Shown piece by piece: positions 9,992 to 22,833 of a stretch of DNA of 64,000 nt; position 1 is the first letter of the stretch; each line of letters starts with the position of its first letter. The notes under the pieces were generated by a model. That model was not told the origin of the DNA, ran no database searches, and saw only the letters and a list, made by a program, of their open reading frames with translations. The position numbers and the translations under genes are program-made. The DNA lies in assembly GCA_028281865.1 (NCBI GenBank), contig JANQJB010000066.1, positions 1 to 64,000 on the forward strand, in the 5' to 3' direction. This DNA is from Marinagarivorans sp. (GTDB lineage Bacteria > Pseudomonadota > Gammaproteobacteria > Pseudomonadales > Cellvibrionaceae).

Positions 9992-10276
9992 ATGAAAAAA
10001 TTAAGTTTTCTTAGCATTATTTTCGCAAGTACTTTTTTATCTTTTGTGCACGCAGCGCCACCTGAGGTTGCGACTTGTGTTGCTTGCCATGGTCCTGAAG
10101 GTAAATCGACTAATCCGATCTACCCACATCTCGCTGGCCAGCATGCCGCGTATTTAAAAAAACAGCTAATTGCATTTAAGGCTGGTACGCGTAAAGACCC
10201 TGTAATGGGTGCTATGGCAAAACCATTAAGTAAAAAGCAAATCGATGTTATCGCGAAGTATTATTCCGAGCTATAA
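9992..10276 (+). CDS. Periplasmic class I cytochrome c
   Basis: 94-residue precursor with a standard signal peptide (MKKLSFLSIIFASTFLSFVHA) and a monohaem cytochrome c domain: CVACH haem motif, conserved HLAGQHAAYLKKQL helix, and DPVMGAMAKPLS, which supplies the probable Met axial ligand. It resembles one half of cytochrome c4 or a c553-type carrier. An AGGAG site precedes the ATG. It is the last gene of the cytochrome cluster and probably shuttles electrons between the outer-membrane components and a periplasmic or inner-membrane partner. Confidence 0.9.
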   Translation: MKKLSFLSIIFASTFLSFVHAAPPEVATCVACHGPEGKSTNPIYPHLAGQHAAYLKKQLIAFKAGTRKDPVMGAMAKPLSKKQIDVIAKYYSEL

Positions 10277-10292
10277 ATAAAAAAACAGACAG

Positions 10293-10340
10293 ACCCAGCT
10301 TTGCCTATTTGAGAAGAATAGGTATAAAAGCTGGGTTTGT
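10293..10340 (+). terminator. Hairpin downstream of the cytochrome cluster
   Basis: ACCCAGCTTT (10293-10302) pairs with AAAGCTGGGT (10327-10336), and CCTATT pairs with AATAGG inside it, giving a long stem followed by a short T-rich tail. Its place just after the last cytochrome gene fits a rho-independent terminator. The tail is weak, so efficiency is uncertain. Confidence 0.6.
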
Positions 10341-10482
10341 TTCTACTTATTGTTTGGATAAGCATGAGCGTTTATTTTGCTCCAATTCGCTATTAAGTAA
10401 GCCCTTAGACTTTTCTTTCTTTCGGCTACCAAATAACCAAGAGTTTGTTCGTGAAACTGTTGGGAATTATATAGAAGTATTT

Positions 10483-11823
10483 TTATTGGGATAGTGCATT
10501 TAATAGCATTTCGATTTTATAAATACTCTCATTGTATTCATCCTCCGCATCAGAATCTGCAACGATTCCACCGCCGCCCCAACAATAAATGCTATTATTT
10601 TCGATGAGTAGGGTGCGGATGGCTATATTTGAGTCCATTTTTCCATTTGCGCTAAAATATAAAATACTCCCGCAATAAATATGTCTTTGGTGGGTTTCTA
10701 GTTCGTTAATAATTTCCATCGCGCGCTTTTTGGGTGCTCCTGTTATTGAACCACCGGGAAAACAATTGAAAAATAGATCTGTCGAAGTAAAAGAAGGCTT
10801 AATTGTTCCTGTTACAGTGCTGACAAGGTGGTGAACGTTTTTGAAGCTCTGAAGATCAAACAGATTTTCTGTTTTTACTGAAAAAGGTTCGCATGTCTTG
10901 CTGAAATCGTTGCGTAGCAAGTCGACAATCATTAAATTCTCTGCGCGGTTTTTTTCGCTGGAACTGAGGTTTTTTTTTATTTCTTTATCTTTCTCTGTAT
11001 TTTTAAGCCGAGGTGCACTGCCTTTTATTGGCTGTGTCTGGGCGTGGCTGCCATCACAGGTGATAAAACGCTCTGGAGAAAAACTTAAAATTGCCCCTTG
11101 ATCTGTTTGAATAAATGCGGAGAAGGGCGATGGAGATTGACGGCGAAGTTTCAAATACGCTTCAAAGGGTGAACCGCTAAAGCGGCTGCTAAAACGTTGG
11201 GCATAATTTACTTGGTAGCAGTCGCCTTGCAAGATATATTCTACTATTTTATTAAAGCGACTATTGTAATGCGATCTGTTTGAATCGCTTGAAAAATCGT
11301 TACAGGTAAAACTGTGATTTTCCGTTGACGCACTCGCAATTAGAGACAAAAATACTGCTTTGTTTTTATCTTTGTCCTCAGCAATAATTCCGGCTTGTTT
11401 TTTGTGATGGTCGATCAAAACAAAGCACGAGATTGCCGCCAAATAAACCAGAGGCGTGGAATATTGTTTTGCAAGCGGTGTTATTCCGAACTCCTCATGT
11501 AGCCACTCATAGCCCACGTAGCCGATAATGCCGCCAGCAAATGGAAGCTCAGAAATCGTATTATCGAAATCTTGCTCAGACAAATTTTGTTTAATAAAAG
11601 CTAAAGCTTTTTCAGCTCTGTGCGTATCTCCTACCTCCAATTTAACGCTATCGCTGGGCAGAGCTGCAATAAGATCAAAGCGCGCATTGTTTTTCTTATG
11701 AGCTTCGTCAATGTAGGGGTATCCGCTGTCAAGCCAGATAAAACCTTCTAGATGGGATAACGCTTGGGCAAGTGACTGCGGATTTTCTGGGTAGGTAATT
11801 GGAGTATAGCTGGGGCTGTTCAT
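10483..11823 (-). CDS. pabB: Aminodeoxychorismate synthase component I
   Basis: 446-residue chorismate-binding enzyme that makes 4-amino-4-deoxychorismate from chorismate and ammonia for folate synthesis. Diagnostic stretches are GDCYQVNYAQRF, the PIKGSAPR segment (the PIKG lysine distinguishes PabB/TrpE-type enzymes), NLMIVDLLRNDF, and FPGGSITGAPKKRAMEII near the C-terminus. Length matches stand-alone PabB. The glutaminase partner PabA is not in the window. It is transcribed alone, towards the cytochrome cluster. Confidence 0.95.
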   Translation of the reverse strand: MNSPSYTPITYPENPQSLAQALSHLEGFIWLDSGYPYIDEAHKKNNARFDLIAALPSDSVKLEVGDTHRAEKALAFIKQNLSEQDFDNTISELPFAGGIIGYVGYEWLHEEFGITPLAKQYSTPLVYLAAISCFVLIDHHKKQAGIIAEDKDKNKAVFLSLIASASTENHSFTCNDFSSDSNRSHYNSRFNKIVEYILQGDCYQVNYAQRFSSRFSGSPFEAYLKLRRQSPSPFSAFIQTDQGAILSFSPERFITCDGSHAQTQPIKGSAPRLKNTEKDKEIKKNLSSSEKNRAENLMIVDLLRNDFSKTCEPFSVKTENLFDLQSFKNVHHLVSTVTGTIKPSFTSTDLFFNCFPGGSITGAPKKRAMEIINELETHQRHIYCGSILYFSANGKMDSNIAIRTLLIENNSIYCWGGGGIVADSDAEDEYNESIYKIEMLLNALSQ

Positions 11824-11968
11824 TAAGAGCGGGGCTCGATAAAATAATAAGCGCGCTATTTTAAGTAATTGTTATTGATCTGGCTATGTGTGGAATGAAT
11901 TTGCTCTAAGCATTGAGCGAATCTGTGAGTGAAGTAAATCGGTGTAGAGCTATAAATTTGGAGGCCCC

Positions 11969-12280
11969 GTGGCATATTACGAGTGTGCAAAGCTCCATGA
12001 ACTGGTCGATGGGTTTAAACGTGTTGTACGTCTGCCAACGATGTCAGTCTTAGTGTTACATGATTGTGGTCAGACCTATATTATTGAGAATCGTTGCCCG
12101 CACATGGACGCACCGCTGCATACGGGTGAATTTGATGGAGAAGTGCTGCGTTGTCGAGCACACGGTATCGCCTTTTCTCTCGTCACTGGCAAAGCCGAAG
12201 GACCTTTAAAAGATGCATTACCGTGTTTAAAGAGCTTCAGTATTGTATATCAGGGTAATGGGCTTGGGGTTGATTTATAG
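11969..12280 (+). CDS. Rieske-type [2Fe-2S] ferredoxin
   Basis: 103-residue protein with both Rieske cluster motifs: CPHMDAPLHTG and CRAHGIAF, supplying two Cys and two His ligands. It has no membrane anchor or signal, so it is a soluble Rieske ferredoxin resembling the small subunits of dioxygenase or nitrite-reductase systems, but no oxygenase gene lies nearby. Start is GTG 11969 with GGAGG only four bases upstream. Electron partners are unknown. Confidence 0.88.
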   Translation: MAYYECAKLHELVDGFKRVVRLPTMSVLVLHDCGQTYIIENRCPHMDAPLHTGEFDGEVLRCRAHGIAFSLVTGKAEGPLKDALPCLKSFSIVYQGNGLGVDL

Positions 12281-12343
12281 ATACTAGGCTGACCGTAAAA
12301 TAGTTGTCTCAATAAACACACCCAGTTAGATAACAACGCTGTT

Positions 12344-13267
12344 TTACAGAATAAACTGCCTTAATCTACTGTCTTCTGAGCTGTAATGAGTCCAAAGGTT
12401 TTCAAACTCGTCCAACAGTGATTGTGACTCTGCTTTTGCCGTTGGGTTATTAAAGCCTATAAATAAAGCCTCATCATTGAAATAGACTAAATGGCTGCGA
12501 TCGACGCAGCAGTAACCCATTCTGGGGTCACTTATCTCTTCAGTTAAAAGTTTCTTGATTAGGATTTTGCTGGGCAGGCGCTTAGCCAAATTGATGATTC
12601 GATGGGTATGACCATGAATATTTTGTGTGTTTTTAATTAAAATCCTCACCACTGATTTTCGATCCCGACGTGCGATAAGCGACAGAGCTTTTTCGAACTC
12701 CGCGTTGTCATAGAGTTCTGGTTTTAATTCTTCGGTCAAAATATCGACGTGTCTACCTCCCGAATTGACTGCTTCAATTAACGCAACCTTAGCGGTTTCA
12801 ACAATATCAAAGCGCTTAAGGCCGTAGTCGACATTTTTGGCGTTAAGGTCTTTTAGAATCGATTGGTGTGGAATGCCAGCGTCGATAAAGACATCACTGA
12901 CAATTTTAAAGCCGAGTTTTTGATAAAACTTGAGTGCTTCTATCTGCGCATCTGCTTTTAATTGAAGCAAGCCCAGTGCGAGAGCTTCCCGCTCAGTAGC
13001 TTCGATCAGTGCTCGCCCCACGCCCCGATTGCGAAACGATTTCTTTACCGCCATACGGGTTATTTTTCCGTGCTTGAGCAGGCGTAAACAGGCAATTATT
13101 TTCTGCTCGTATTCAGCTACGATATAAATAGCGTCGCTGTCTAATGTATCCCATTCATCCGCTTCACTGATGCCTTGCTCTTCAATAAAAACTTCTGTGC
13201 GCAATGCGCGCAAAGCATTTTGATCCTCTTGCCAATCGGCAATTCTTATCTCGTAGCTAGAGTGCAT
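12344..13267 (-). CDS. GNAT N-acetyltransferase with C-terminal extension domain
   Basis: 307 residues. The first ~145 form an ElaA-like GNAT domain (RTEVFIEEQGIS at the start; acetyl-CoA-binding VKKSFRNRGVGRALIEA). The remaining ~160 residues form a second domain, with IHGHTHRIINLAKRLPSK and VDRSHLVYFNDE, of a kind found attached to GNAT proteins in Pseudomonas-type genomes; I cannot name its activity. The start overlaps the roxA stop by 11 bp, so it is coupled to the roxA/purB group. Acceptor substrate unknown. Confidence 0.85.
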   Translation of the reverse strand: MHSSYEIRIADWQEDQNALRALRTEVFIEEQGISEADEWDTLDSDAIYIVAEYEQKIIACLRLLKHGKITRMAVKKSFRNRGVGRALIEATEREALALGLLQLKADAQIEALKFYQKLGFKIVSDVFIDAGIPHQSILKDLNAKNVDYGLKRFDIVETAKVALIEAVNSGGRHVDILTEELKPELYDNAEFEKALSLIARRDRKSVVRILIKNTQNIHGHTHRIINLAKRLPSKILIKKLLTEEISDPRMGYCCVDRSHLVYFNDEALFIGFNNPTAKAESQSLLDEFENLWTHYSSEDSRLRQFIL

Positions 13268-14399
13268 CGCACAGCAATTCCTCAGCCAGCCATTCAGTCA
13301 GAGCAGGATGATCGGCTTTATCGATAGTCGAAAAGTCTATCGGGCTATACTGGCAAACTGCTTCAGCAGTAGCGAGTTTGCAAGCCCAATTTAAGCCATT
13401 AATAAATAACAAACACTGATTATTGATATTAATATACGCTGCTCGAGCGTTGGGTGAAAGCTGCCATGGCCCATTTTGTGAACGCGGATACTCGCAGTTT
13501 GTTTGTCGAGTTGGCGCTGTCATCATTTGCGCAAAACCCTTTGCAATCGAAGAGTCTTCTGTTAGATGTTGCATTAAAATTTCACGCAGGTAAGCGATAT
13601 CACGGCTAGAAATTTCCCCTGGATTCTCGCGCACCATTGAGTGCTTGTCCTCGTAACGTTGGCTCGAGTCTGCCAGCGAGGCCAGTTCTTGACTGAGTTC
13701 GAGTAATAACTCGCTGTGGCTTGGAGCACGGAAACCGATGGAATAAGTTAGGCTCGCTGTTTCGGCTACTCCCCAATGAGCAATTCGCGGGGGTATATAA
13801 AGTAAGTCACCTGGCTCGGCTACGTATTCTGCTACCGTGTCGAAGTGCGTGAGAATTTTCATTTCTGTATCGGGACGCAAAGCCGTTTGCTCGTTGCAGT
13901 GCTGCCCGATTTTCCAGCGGCGCTTACCTGCTCCCTGGAGGAGGAAAACGTCGTATAAATCGAAGTGGGGGCCGGCGCTACCTTGCTCGGCTGCATAGCT
14001 TGCCATCACATCATCAAGTCGCCAATTGGGTAGAAATCGAAACAGGTTGAGCAGCTTATGCACGCTGGTATCGATTTGGTCAACGGCTTGAACTAATATA
14101 GTCCAGTGGTCAGTGGGCAAATTCGCAAAGCGATCTTCACTCAATGGCCCATGCTCGATACGCCAATCAGAATCTAATCTATCTTGCTTTGGTGTTTCGA
14201 TAATTAGCCTTGATTCAACGTCAGGCTCGAGGCATAAACCTGCTAAAGATTCCGCAGTGAGAGATATCGGAAATTCGCTAAGTGCTTGCGGAATAAAAAG
14301 TGGTTTTTTTTGCCAGTACTCGCGCAAGAACTTTTCTACACTGATTTCTCCCAACGATTTAAGCTGCAGAGTTTTGCCTTCTTCGTCGACGATATTCAT
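13257..14399 (-). CDS. roxA: Cupin 2-oxoglutarate/Fe(II) oxygenase, ribosomal protein uL16 arginine hydroxylase
   Basis: 380-residue JmjC/cupin oxygenase of the YcfD/RoxA family, which hydroxylates an arginine in ribosomal protein L16. It begins typically with FLREYWQKKPLFIPQAL, and the Fe-binding HxD is in GPHFDLYDVFLLQG, followed by GKRRWKIG. The distal His is likely in IPPRIAHWGVAE. The winged-helix-like C-terminal part is present. It lies 20 bp after purB, a common neighbour in gammaproteobacteria. Confidence 0.92.
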   Translation of the reverse strand: MNIVDEEGKTLQLKSLGEISVEKFLREYWQKKPLFIPQALSEFPISLTAESLAGLCLEPDVESRLIIETPKQDRLDSDWRIEHGPLSEDRFANLPTDHWTILVQAVDQIDTSVHKLLNLFRFLPNWRLDDVMASYAAEQGSAGPHFDLYDVFLLQGAGKRRWKIGQHCNEQTALRPDTEMKILTHFDTVAEYVAEPGDLLYIPPRIAHWGVAETASLTYSIGFRAPSHSELLLELSQELASLADSSQRYEDKHSMVRENPGEISSRDIAYLREILMQHLTEDSSIAKGFAQMMTAPTRQTNCEYPRSQNGPWQLSPNARAAYININNQCLLFINGLNWACKLATAEAVCQYSPIDFSTIDKADHPALTEWLAEELLCDAL

Positions 14400-14419
14400 T
14401 AAATGAGATTGCCGTTTAG

Positions 14420-16499
<2,080 letters not shown>

Positions 16500-16520
16500 A
16501 TAATAAATAAATCCAACTCG

Positions 16521-17651
16521 CTACGTGTTGATGGCTTCGTCTATTATAGCGCCACCAAGGCACACATCGTCTTGATAAAACACAACGGATTGACCCGGTG
16601 TAATTGCACGCTGAGCTTGTTCAAACTCCACTAATAGCACATTGTCGTTTATTGTAACCTGACAGGTTTGGTCCGCTTGACGGTAGCGTGTTTTTGCCGA
16701 GCAGGTGAAAGATTTTGCTGGCGCCTTACCATTAATCCAGTGGGTTTGTGATGCTGACAGGGCAGGGCAAAATAACAACGGGTGATTTTTACCCTGTACA
16801 ACCACGAGCACATTACGCTGCAAATCTTTTTTTGCAACAAACCAAGGTTCCTCAGTTTTTCCCGAAACACCGCCGATGCCGATTCCCTGACGCTGCCCAA
16901 TAGTGTAATACATAAGACCGTCGTGTTGTCCCAGTACCTCGCCGCGATCTGACTCTATTGTACCAGGCTGAGCCGGAAGATATTGTTCAAGGAAATCTTT
17001 AAAGCGCCTTTCTCCAATGAAGCATATCCCAGTGCTGTCTTTTTTATTGTGTGTAATGAGGTTATTTTGCTCAGCAATTTCTCTGACCAGGGGTTTTTCT
17101 ATATCACCGATAGGAAACAATGTTTTAGAAAATGCCTTTTCGCTTACTGCGTGGAGAAAATAACTTTGATCTTTGTTGTTGTCTATTCCTTTACAGAGTT
17201 TAATTTTATCATCAATGTTCTTAAGGTTTGCGTAGTGTCCGGTCGCAATTAAATCTGCGCCAAGTAGCTCTGCGTATTCGAGAAAGACTTTGAATTTAAT
17301 TTCTCGGTTGCAGAGTATGTCGGGATTAGGTGTACGGCCTGCTCGATATTCTATTAAGAAGTGCTCGAAGACATTATCCCAATACTCGGCTGCAAAATTA
17401 GCCGTGTGGAGTTTGATACCGATTTTTTTGCAAACTTGCTCCGCGTCGGCCAAATCACGTTTAGCTGTGCAATATTCTGTGCCATCGTCCTCGTCCCAGT
17501 TTTTCATAAACAAACCCTCAACTTCAAACCCTTGTTGTTTGAGTCGCAAGGCGGAGACCGACGAGTCGACGCCACCGGACATACCAACGATAACTTTCGT
17601 CGCGTTGGATAATGAAGTTGTGGACGGAGAATTTGTCTGAGTTGCCGGCAT
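16521..17651 (-). CDS. mnmA: tRNA-specific 2-thiouridylase
   Basis: 376-residue enzyme that thiolates uridine 34 of Lys, Glu and Gln tRNAs. The PP-loop ATP motif [16 protein letters not shown] is near the N-terminus, followed by [11 protein letters not shown], the catalytic cysteines in [12 protein letters not shown] and [11 protein letters not shown], and the [16 protein letters not shown] region of the C-terminal domain. It sits 21 bp from hflD and 37 bp from nudJ on the same strand. Confidence 0.96.
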   Translation of the reverse strand: MPATQTNSPSTTSLSNATKVIVGMSGGVDSSVSALRLKQQGFEVEGLFMKNWDEDDGTEYCTAKRDLADAEQVCKKIGIKLHTANFAAEYWDNVFEHFLIEYRAGRTPNPDILCNREIKFKVFLEYAELLGADLIATGHYANLKNIDDKIKLCKGIDNNKDQSYFLHAVSEKAFSKTLFPIGDIEKPLVREIAEQNNLITHNKKDSTGICFIGERRFKDFLEQYLPAQPGTIESDRGEVLGQHDGLMYYTIGQRQGIGIGGVSGKTEEPWFVAKKDLQRNVLVVVQGKNHPLLFCPALSASQTHWINGKAPAKSFTCSAKTRYRQADQTCQVTINDNVLLVEFEQAQRAITPGQSVVFYQDDVCLGGAIIDEAINT

Positions 17652-17688
17652 AGAAATTTAGTGTTTAATTTTAAAAAAGGGCGCAATT

Positions 17689-18132
17689 CTACCCATGATT
17701 GGCGTAGAGCTCCAACGGATAATGAATCCCGGCGCGATATTGTTCGATATCAGCGATAACCATTGGGCTGCGAAATTCTGCACTGCGTTCCCTGATTTCT
17801 GAGTAGCTTAACCAGTGCACGCGAATAATTTCTTTATCGAGCGTGGCGTTGGGAATCTCTCTTAACGCGTTGGCGACAAATGTAGCGCGTATGTAAGTGA
17901 TATTGTTTGGTGCAAGATACTGCCGTAATCCTAGAAAAGCTACTGGTTTAACTAGCCATCCGGTCTCTTCAGACGTTTCTCTGACAGCGGCAGAAACTAA
18001 GTCTTCATCTGGCTCAAGGTGACCTGCGGGTTGATTAATCACGCGCTTATTGTCAGATAGTTCCTCTACCATCAAAAATTGTTCGTTGCGCTCGACAACT
18101 GTTGCTACCGTAACATGTGGGTACCATTGCAT
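17689..18132 (-). CDS. nudJ: NUDIX phosphatase NudJ
   Basis: NUDIX hydrolase of the NudJ type, reported to act on thiamine pyrimidine pyrophosphate and nucleoside di/triphosphates. The NUDIX box reads GHLEPDEDLVSAAVRETSEETGW in the genome; its key residues G, E, REx2EE and G are all visible. I set the start at ATG 18132 (MQWYPHVTVATVV) because AAAGG lies 9 bp upstream; the in-frame GTG 18177 has no ribosome-binding site. This gives 147 residues, close to E. coli NudJ (153). The nudJ-mnmA order is conserved. Confidence 0.92.
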   Translation of the reverse strand: MQWYPHVTVATVVERNEQFLMVEELSDNKRVINQPAGHLEPDEDLVSAAVRETSEETGWLVKPVAFLGLRQYLAPNNITYIRATFVANALREIPNATLDKEIIRVHWLSYSEIRERSAEFRSPMVIADIEQYRAGIHYPLELYANHG

Positions 18133-18219
18133 AAAACTTACCTTTCTGAGGCTTTTAACGTTTAATGGAGTTTTCACTTTTTATCTGTGTTGAGACACAT
18201 TTACCTGTGTTGAAGCTAC

Positions 18220-18825
18220 TTAATGCTTGTTGAAAATACGCGTTTTTCTGACAGGTTTTTTCGCTACTTTTGGTAGATGAATTGTTTCAAGGCGAAATTC
18301 GCCAGGTGCGAGTCCATCGATAGTCCAGGAGCTAATGCGGTAACGAATAAGGCGTAAAGTAGGGTGGCCAACTGCGGCTGTCATTCTCCGCACTTGGCGA
18401 TTGCGACCTTCTGTTAGCGTGAGCTCCAGCCATTGAGTAGGAACCGAATGGCGTGTGCGGATCGGCGGTTCGCGCGCCCAAATAGTCGGTTCATTCATTA
18501 ATCTCGCTTTCGCCGGTTTGGTCATCCCGTCGTTAAGTGTCACCCCGGAGCGCAGACTTCTAAGCGCATTTTCATCAGGCACGTTTTCAATTTGAGCCCA
18601 GTAAGTTTTCTCTTTGTTGGCGTCAGGGTGAGTAATTTGGTGCTGTAGCCTGCCATCATCGGTGAGTATAACCAGCCCTTCAGAGTCATAGTCAAGGCGA
18701 CCAGCAGGGTAACAATTTCTGCAAATGTTATCCGTTAAAAAGTCAGCTAAAGTCGATCGATTTTCCGTATCAGTAAACTGACACAAAGTGTTAAAAGGCT
18801 TGTTGAAAATAACGAGTTTTGCCAT
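18220..18825 (-). CDS. rluE: 23S rRNA pseudouridine synthase, RluE-like
   Basis: 201-residue RsuA-family pseudouridine synthase without an S4 domain, matching RluE (U2457 of 23S rRNA in E. coli). It has the early FNKPFNTLCQFTD segment, the catalytic motif GRLDYDSEGLVILTDDG with its aspartate, and the family strands EGRNRQVRRMTAAVGHPT and RLIRYRI. A basic tail ends the protein. It lies 87 bp upstream of nudJ in the same direction. Confidence 0.93.
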   Translation of the reverse strand: MAKLVIFNKPFNTLCQFTDTENRSTLADFLTDNICRNCYPAGRLDYDSEGLVILTDDGRLQHQITHPDANKEKTYWAQIENVPDENALRSLRSGVTLNDGMTKPAKARLMNEPTIWAREPPIRTRHSVPTQWLELTLTEGRNRQVRRMTAAVGHPTLRLIRYRISSWTIDGLAPGEFRLETIHLPKVAKKPVRKTRIFNKH

Positions 18826-19040
18826 TTGGGACAGTCGTGAATCTTCAGGGTAGTGTTGTAGGCCGGCACTATCGCGGACCTAAATCTTAGAAGTTACAGT
18901 TACGTTTCTGCTTGCGAGTTTAACATGTACGCGCTCGCTGCTATAATCGCCGCCCATCTAGCTTTGCGTAAGCCCCTAGCTTTTTGAGCAGGCACGTAGT
19001 TTTACGTAAACACAAAGCCCTTCTATATTTAGCTGCAATA
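18826..19040. other. Divergent promoter region between rluE and icd
   Basis: Non-coding stretch between the divergent rluE and the icd side. No terminator, tRNA or strong palindrome recognised. The promoters for both directions must lie here or in the first part of the following small frame. Confidence 0.4.
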
Positions 19041-21409
<2,369 letters not shown>

Positions 21410-21433
21410 ACCCGAAGATTATCTGCCTCGGTG

Positions 21434-21478
21434 CGGCAAACGGCTCGACTCTAGTGAAAACAATTTAGCCGTTTGTCG
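21434..21478 (+). terminator. Hairpin downstream of icd
   Basis: CGGCAAACGGCT (21434-21445) pairs with AGCCGTTTGTCG (21467-21478) over 12 bp with one G-U wobble, loop about 21 nt. It is followed by GTCTTTCT, a weak U-rich tail. Position 25 bp after the icd stop suggests a transcription terminator or a 3'-end stabilising hairpin. The rest of the 443-bp stretch to cspD (21410-21852) holds only one short palindrome, listed separately. Confidence 0.6.
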
Positions 21479-21629
21479 GTCTTTCTATAGCTCTCTAATT
21501 TATCGCCAATGTGTTGTTATTTCTGCTTTTTATTTTGAAAATCGTCGTTTATCGCACCTTAATATAAAAGCATTGGGTGACGAACGCCGTTCATCGCTTT
21601 GATGGGTCAGAAGATTCAAATCCGATGCA

Positions 21630-21643
21630 CATTTGTACAAATG
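21630..21643. repeat. 14-bp perfect palindrome
   Basis: CATTTGTACAAATG is a perfect inverted repeat in the gap between icd and cspD. It could be an operator half-site pair, but it is 210 bp from the nearest coding start and may be chance. Confidence 0.3.
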
Positions 21644-21852
21644 AGACGCACGACCTCTCAGCACGTATTCTAGTCAACTTACCTGTATAACTGTTAAGCG
21701 CAAATAATGGACGTGAAAAACTTCAAAACTTACTTTACATAAAAGGTGCAAAGCTTTGGAAGTAAACAAGTTTTGTGTAATGAAAATATAAGGTTCGCGC
21801 TCAATTACGAACTACAGCTCGCAATCACAACATTCGTTTTTTGCTAATACAA

Positions 21853-22176
21853 TCAGACACCTTCGGTTTCGGGGAGCTTGGAATCGCTAGAGGACGATTT
21901 AGACTCTGCAGAATGAGACGGGTTTGTTTCTTCGGTTACGCTCGGAGCTGATGTACTATCGGATGCGTTTTCGCTGATGACACGGATGTTAACGGCATGT
22001 AGCCCTTTTTCACCTTGTGAGATCTCAAAATCGACCGCTTGTCCGGCTTTCAACGTGCGATAGCCGTCCATTTGGATAGCGGAATAATGCGCGAAAACGT
22101 CTTCATTGCCTTCATCAGGCAGAATGAAGCCGAAACCCTTTGCGTTGTTAAACCATTTAACTGTACCGGTTGGCAT
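21853..22176 (-). CDS. cspD: Cold-shock domain protein, CspD-like
   Basis: 107 residues: an N-terminal cold-shock domain ([15 protein letters not shown] with RNP1, then [10 protein letters not shown] as RNP2) that binds single-stranded RNA/DNA, followed by a ~40-residue S/E-rich disordered tail. CspD proteins inhibit replication in stationary phase in E. coli. The gene is divergent from clpS, the arrangement expected for cspD. The acidic tail is longer than in E. coli CspD (74 residues). Confidence 0.92.
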   Translation of the reverse strand: MPTGTVKWFNNAKGFGFILPDEGNEDVFAHYSAIQMDGYRTLKAGQAVDFEISQGEKGLHAVNIRVISENASDSTSAPSVTEETNPSHSAESKSSSSDSKLPETEGV

Positions 22177-22430
22177 GATATTTTCCTTCCAGTGTTACTT
22201 TTACCCTGTACCTCTCCGACTTTCGGGCGCTTTCAATTATTGTTTTTGATCAATTCGAAATCATTGATTCTGAACACCATTACAGCACTCCATGGTTTGG
22301 GCGATTTGTAATCAAATTAGCAAAAAATGTCAAGCATTCGTTAACTTGCTAGACAAAAAGTAAACTTTATTCTACGCAGGTACGTTAGAATACTTTGCGA
22401 TATTTAACGGGTTTTGTAGGCAGAATTCCC

Positions 22431-22808
22431 ATGGGTAATCTTGAAAATCATAAGCTACCATTAAAGAGACATCACAAAATTTGTGCGAGCGCTCACGAAA
22501 ACGGCGATGTAGCGGTTCAACTTGAGAAACCGAAACTAAAACGGCCGCCGTTGTACAGTGTGGTGATGTTGAACGACGACTATACGCCAATGGAGTTCGT
22601 CGTCGAAATTTTAGAGCTGTTTTTCTCAATGGACAGAGAAAAAGCGACAAGGATCATGTTGACGGTGCATACGCAGGGCAAGGCGACATGCGGGGTGTAT
22701 TCAAAAGATGTCGCCGAAACTAAAGCAGCGCAGGTGAATCAATATTCTAGGGAGCATGAGCATCCCTTGCTATGCGAAATTGAGGTAGCAGAGGGAGATG
22801 ATGCCTAA
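22431..22808 (+). CDS. clpS: ClpA adaptor protein ClpS
   Basis: 125-residue adaptor that delivers N-degron substrates to ClpAP. The core [20 protein letters not shown] contains the substrate-pocket NDD residues, and the [17 protein letters not shown] stretch is characteristic. ATG 22431 is preferred over the in-frame TTG 22395 because of TAGG about 10 bp upstream and normal length. ate (bpt), which creates N-degrons, lies on the other side of the inserted island, so the pathway genes were probably once closer together. Confidence 0.95.
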   Translation: MGNLENHKLPLKRHHKICASAHENGDVAVQLEKPKLKRPPLYSVVMLNDDYTPMEFVVEILELFFSMDREKATRIMLTVHTQGKATCGVYSKDVAETKAAQVNQYSREHEHPLLCEIEVAEGDDA

Positions 22809-22833
22809 ATGATAGAGGTGGGTGAGTGTCACG

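Noticed and set aside
10309..10494. 61-residue plus-strand frame between the cytochrome cluster and pabB
   Set aside because: It begins inside the terminator hairpin and overlaps the pabB 3' end; no ribosome-binding site.
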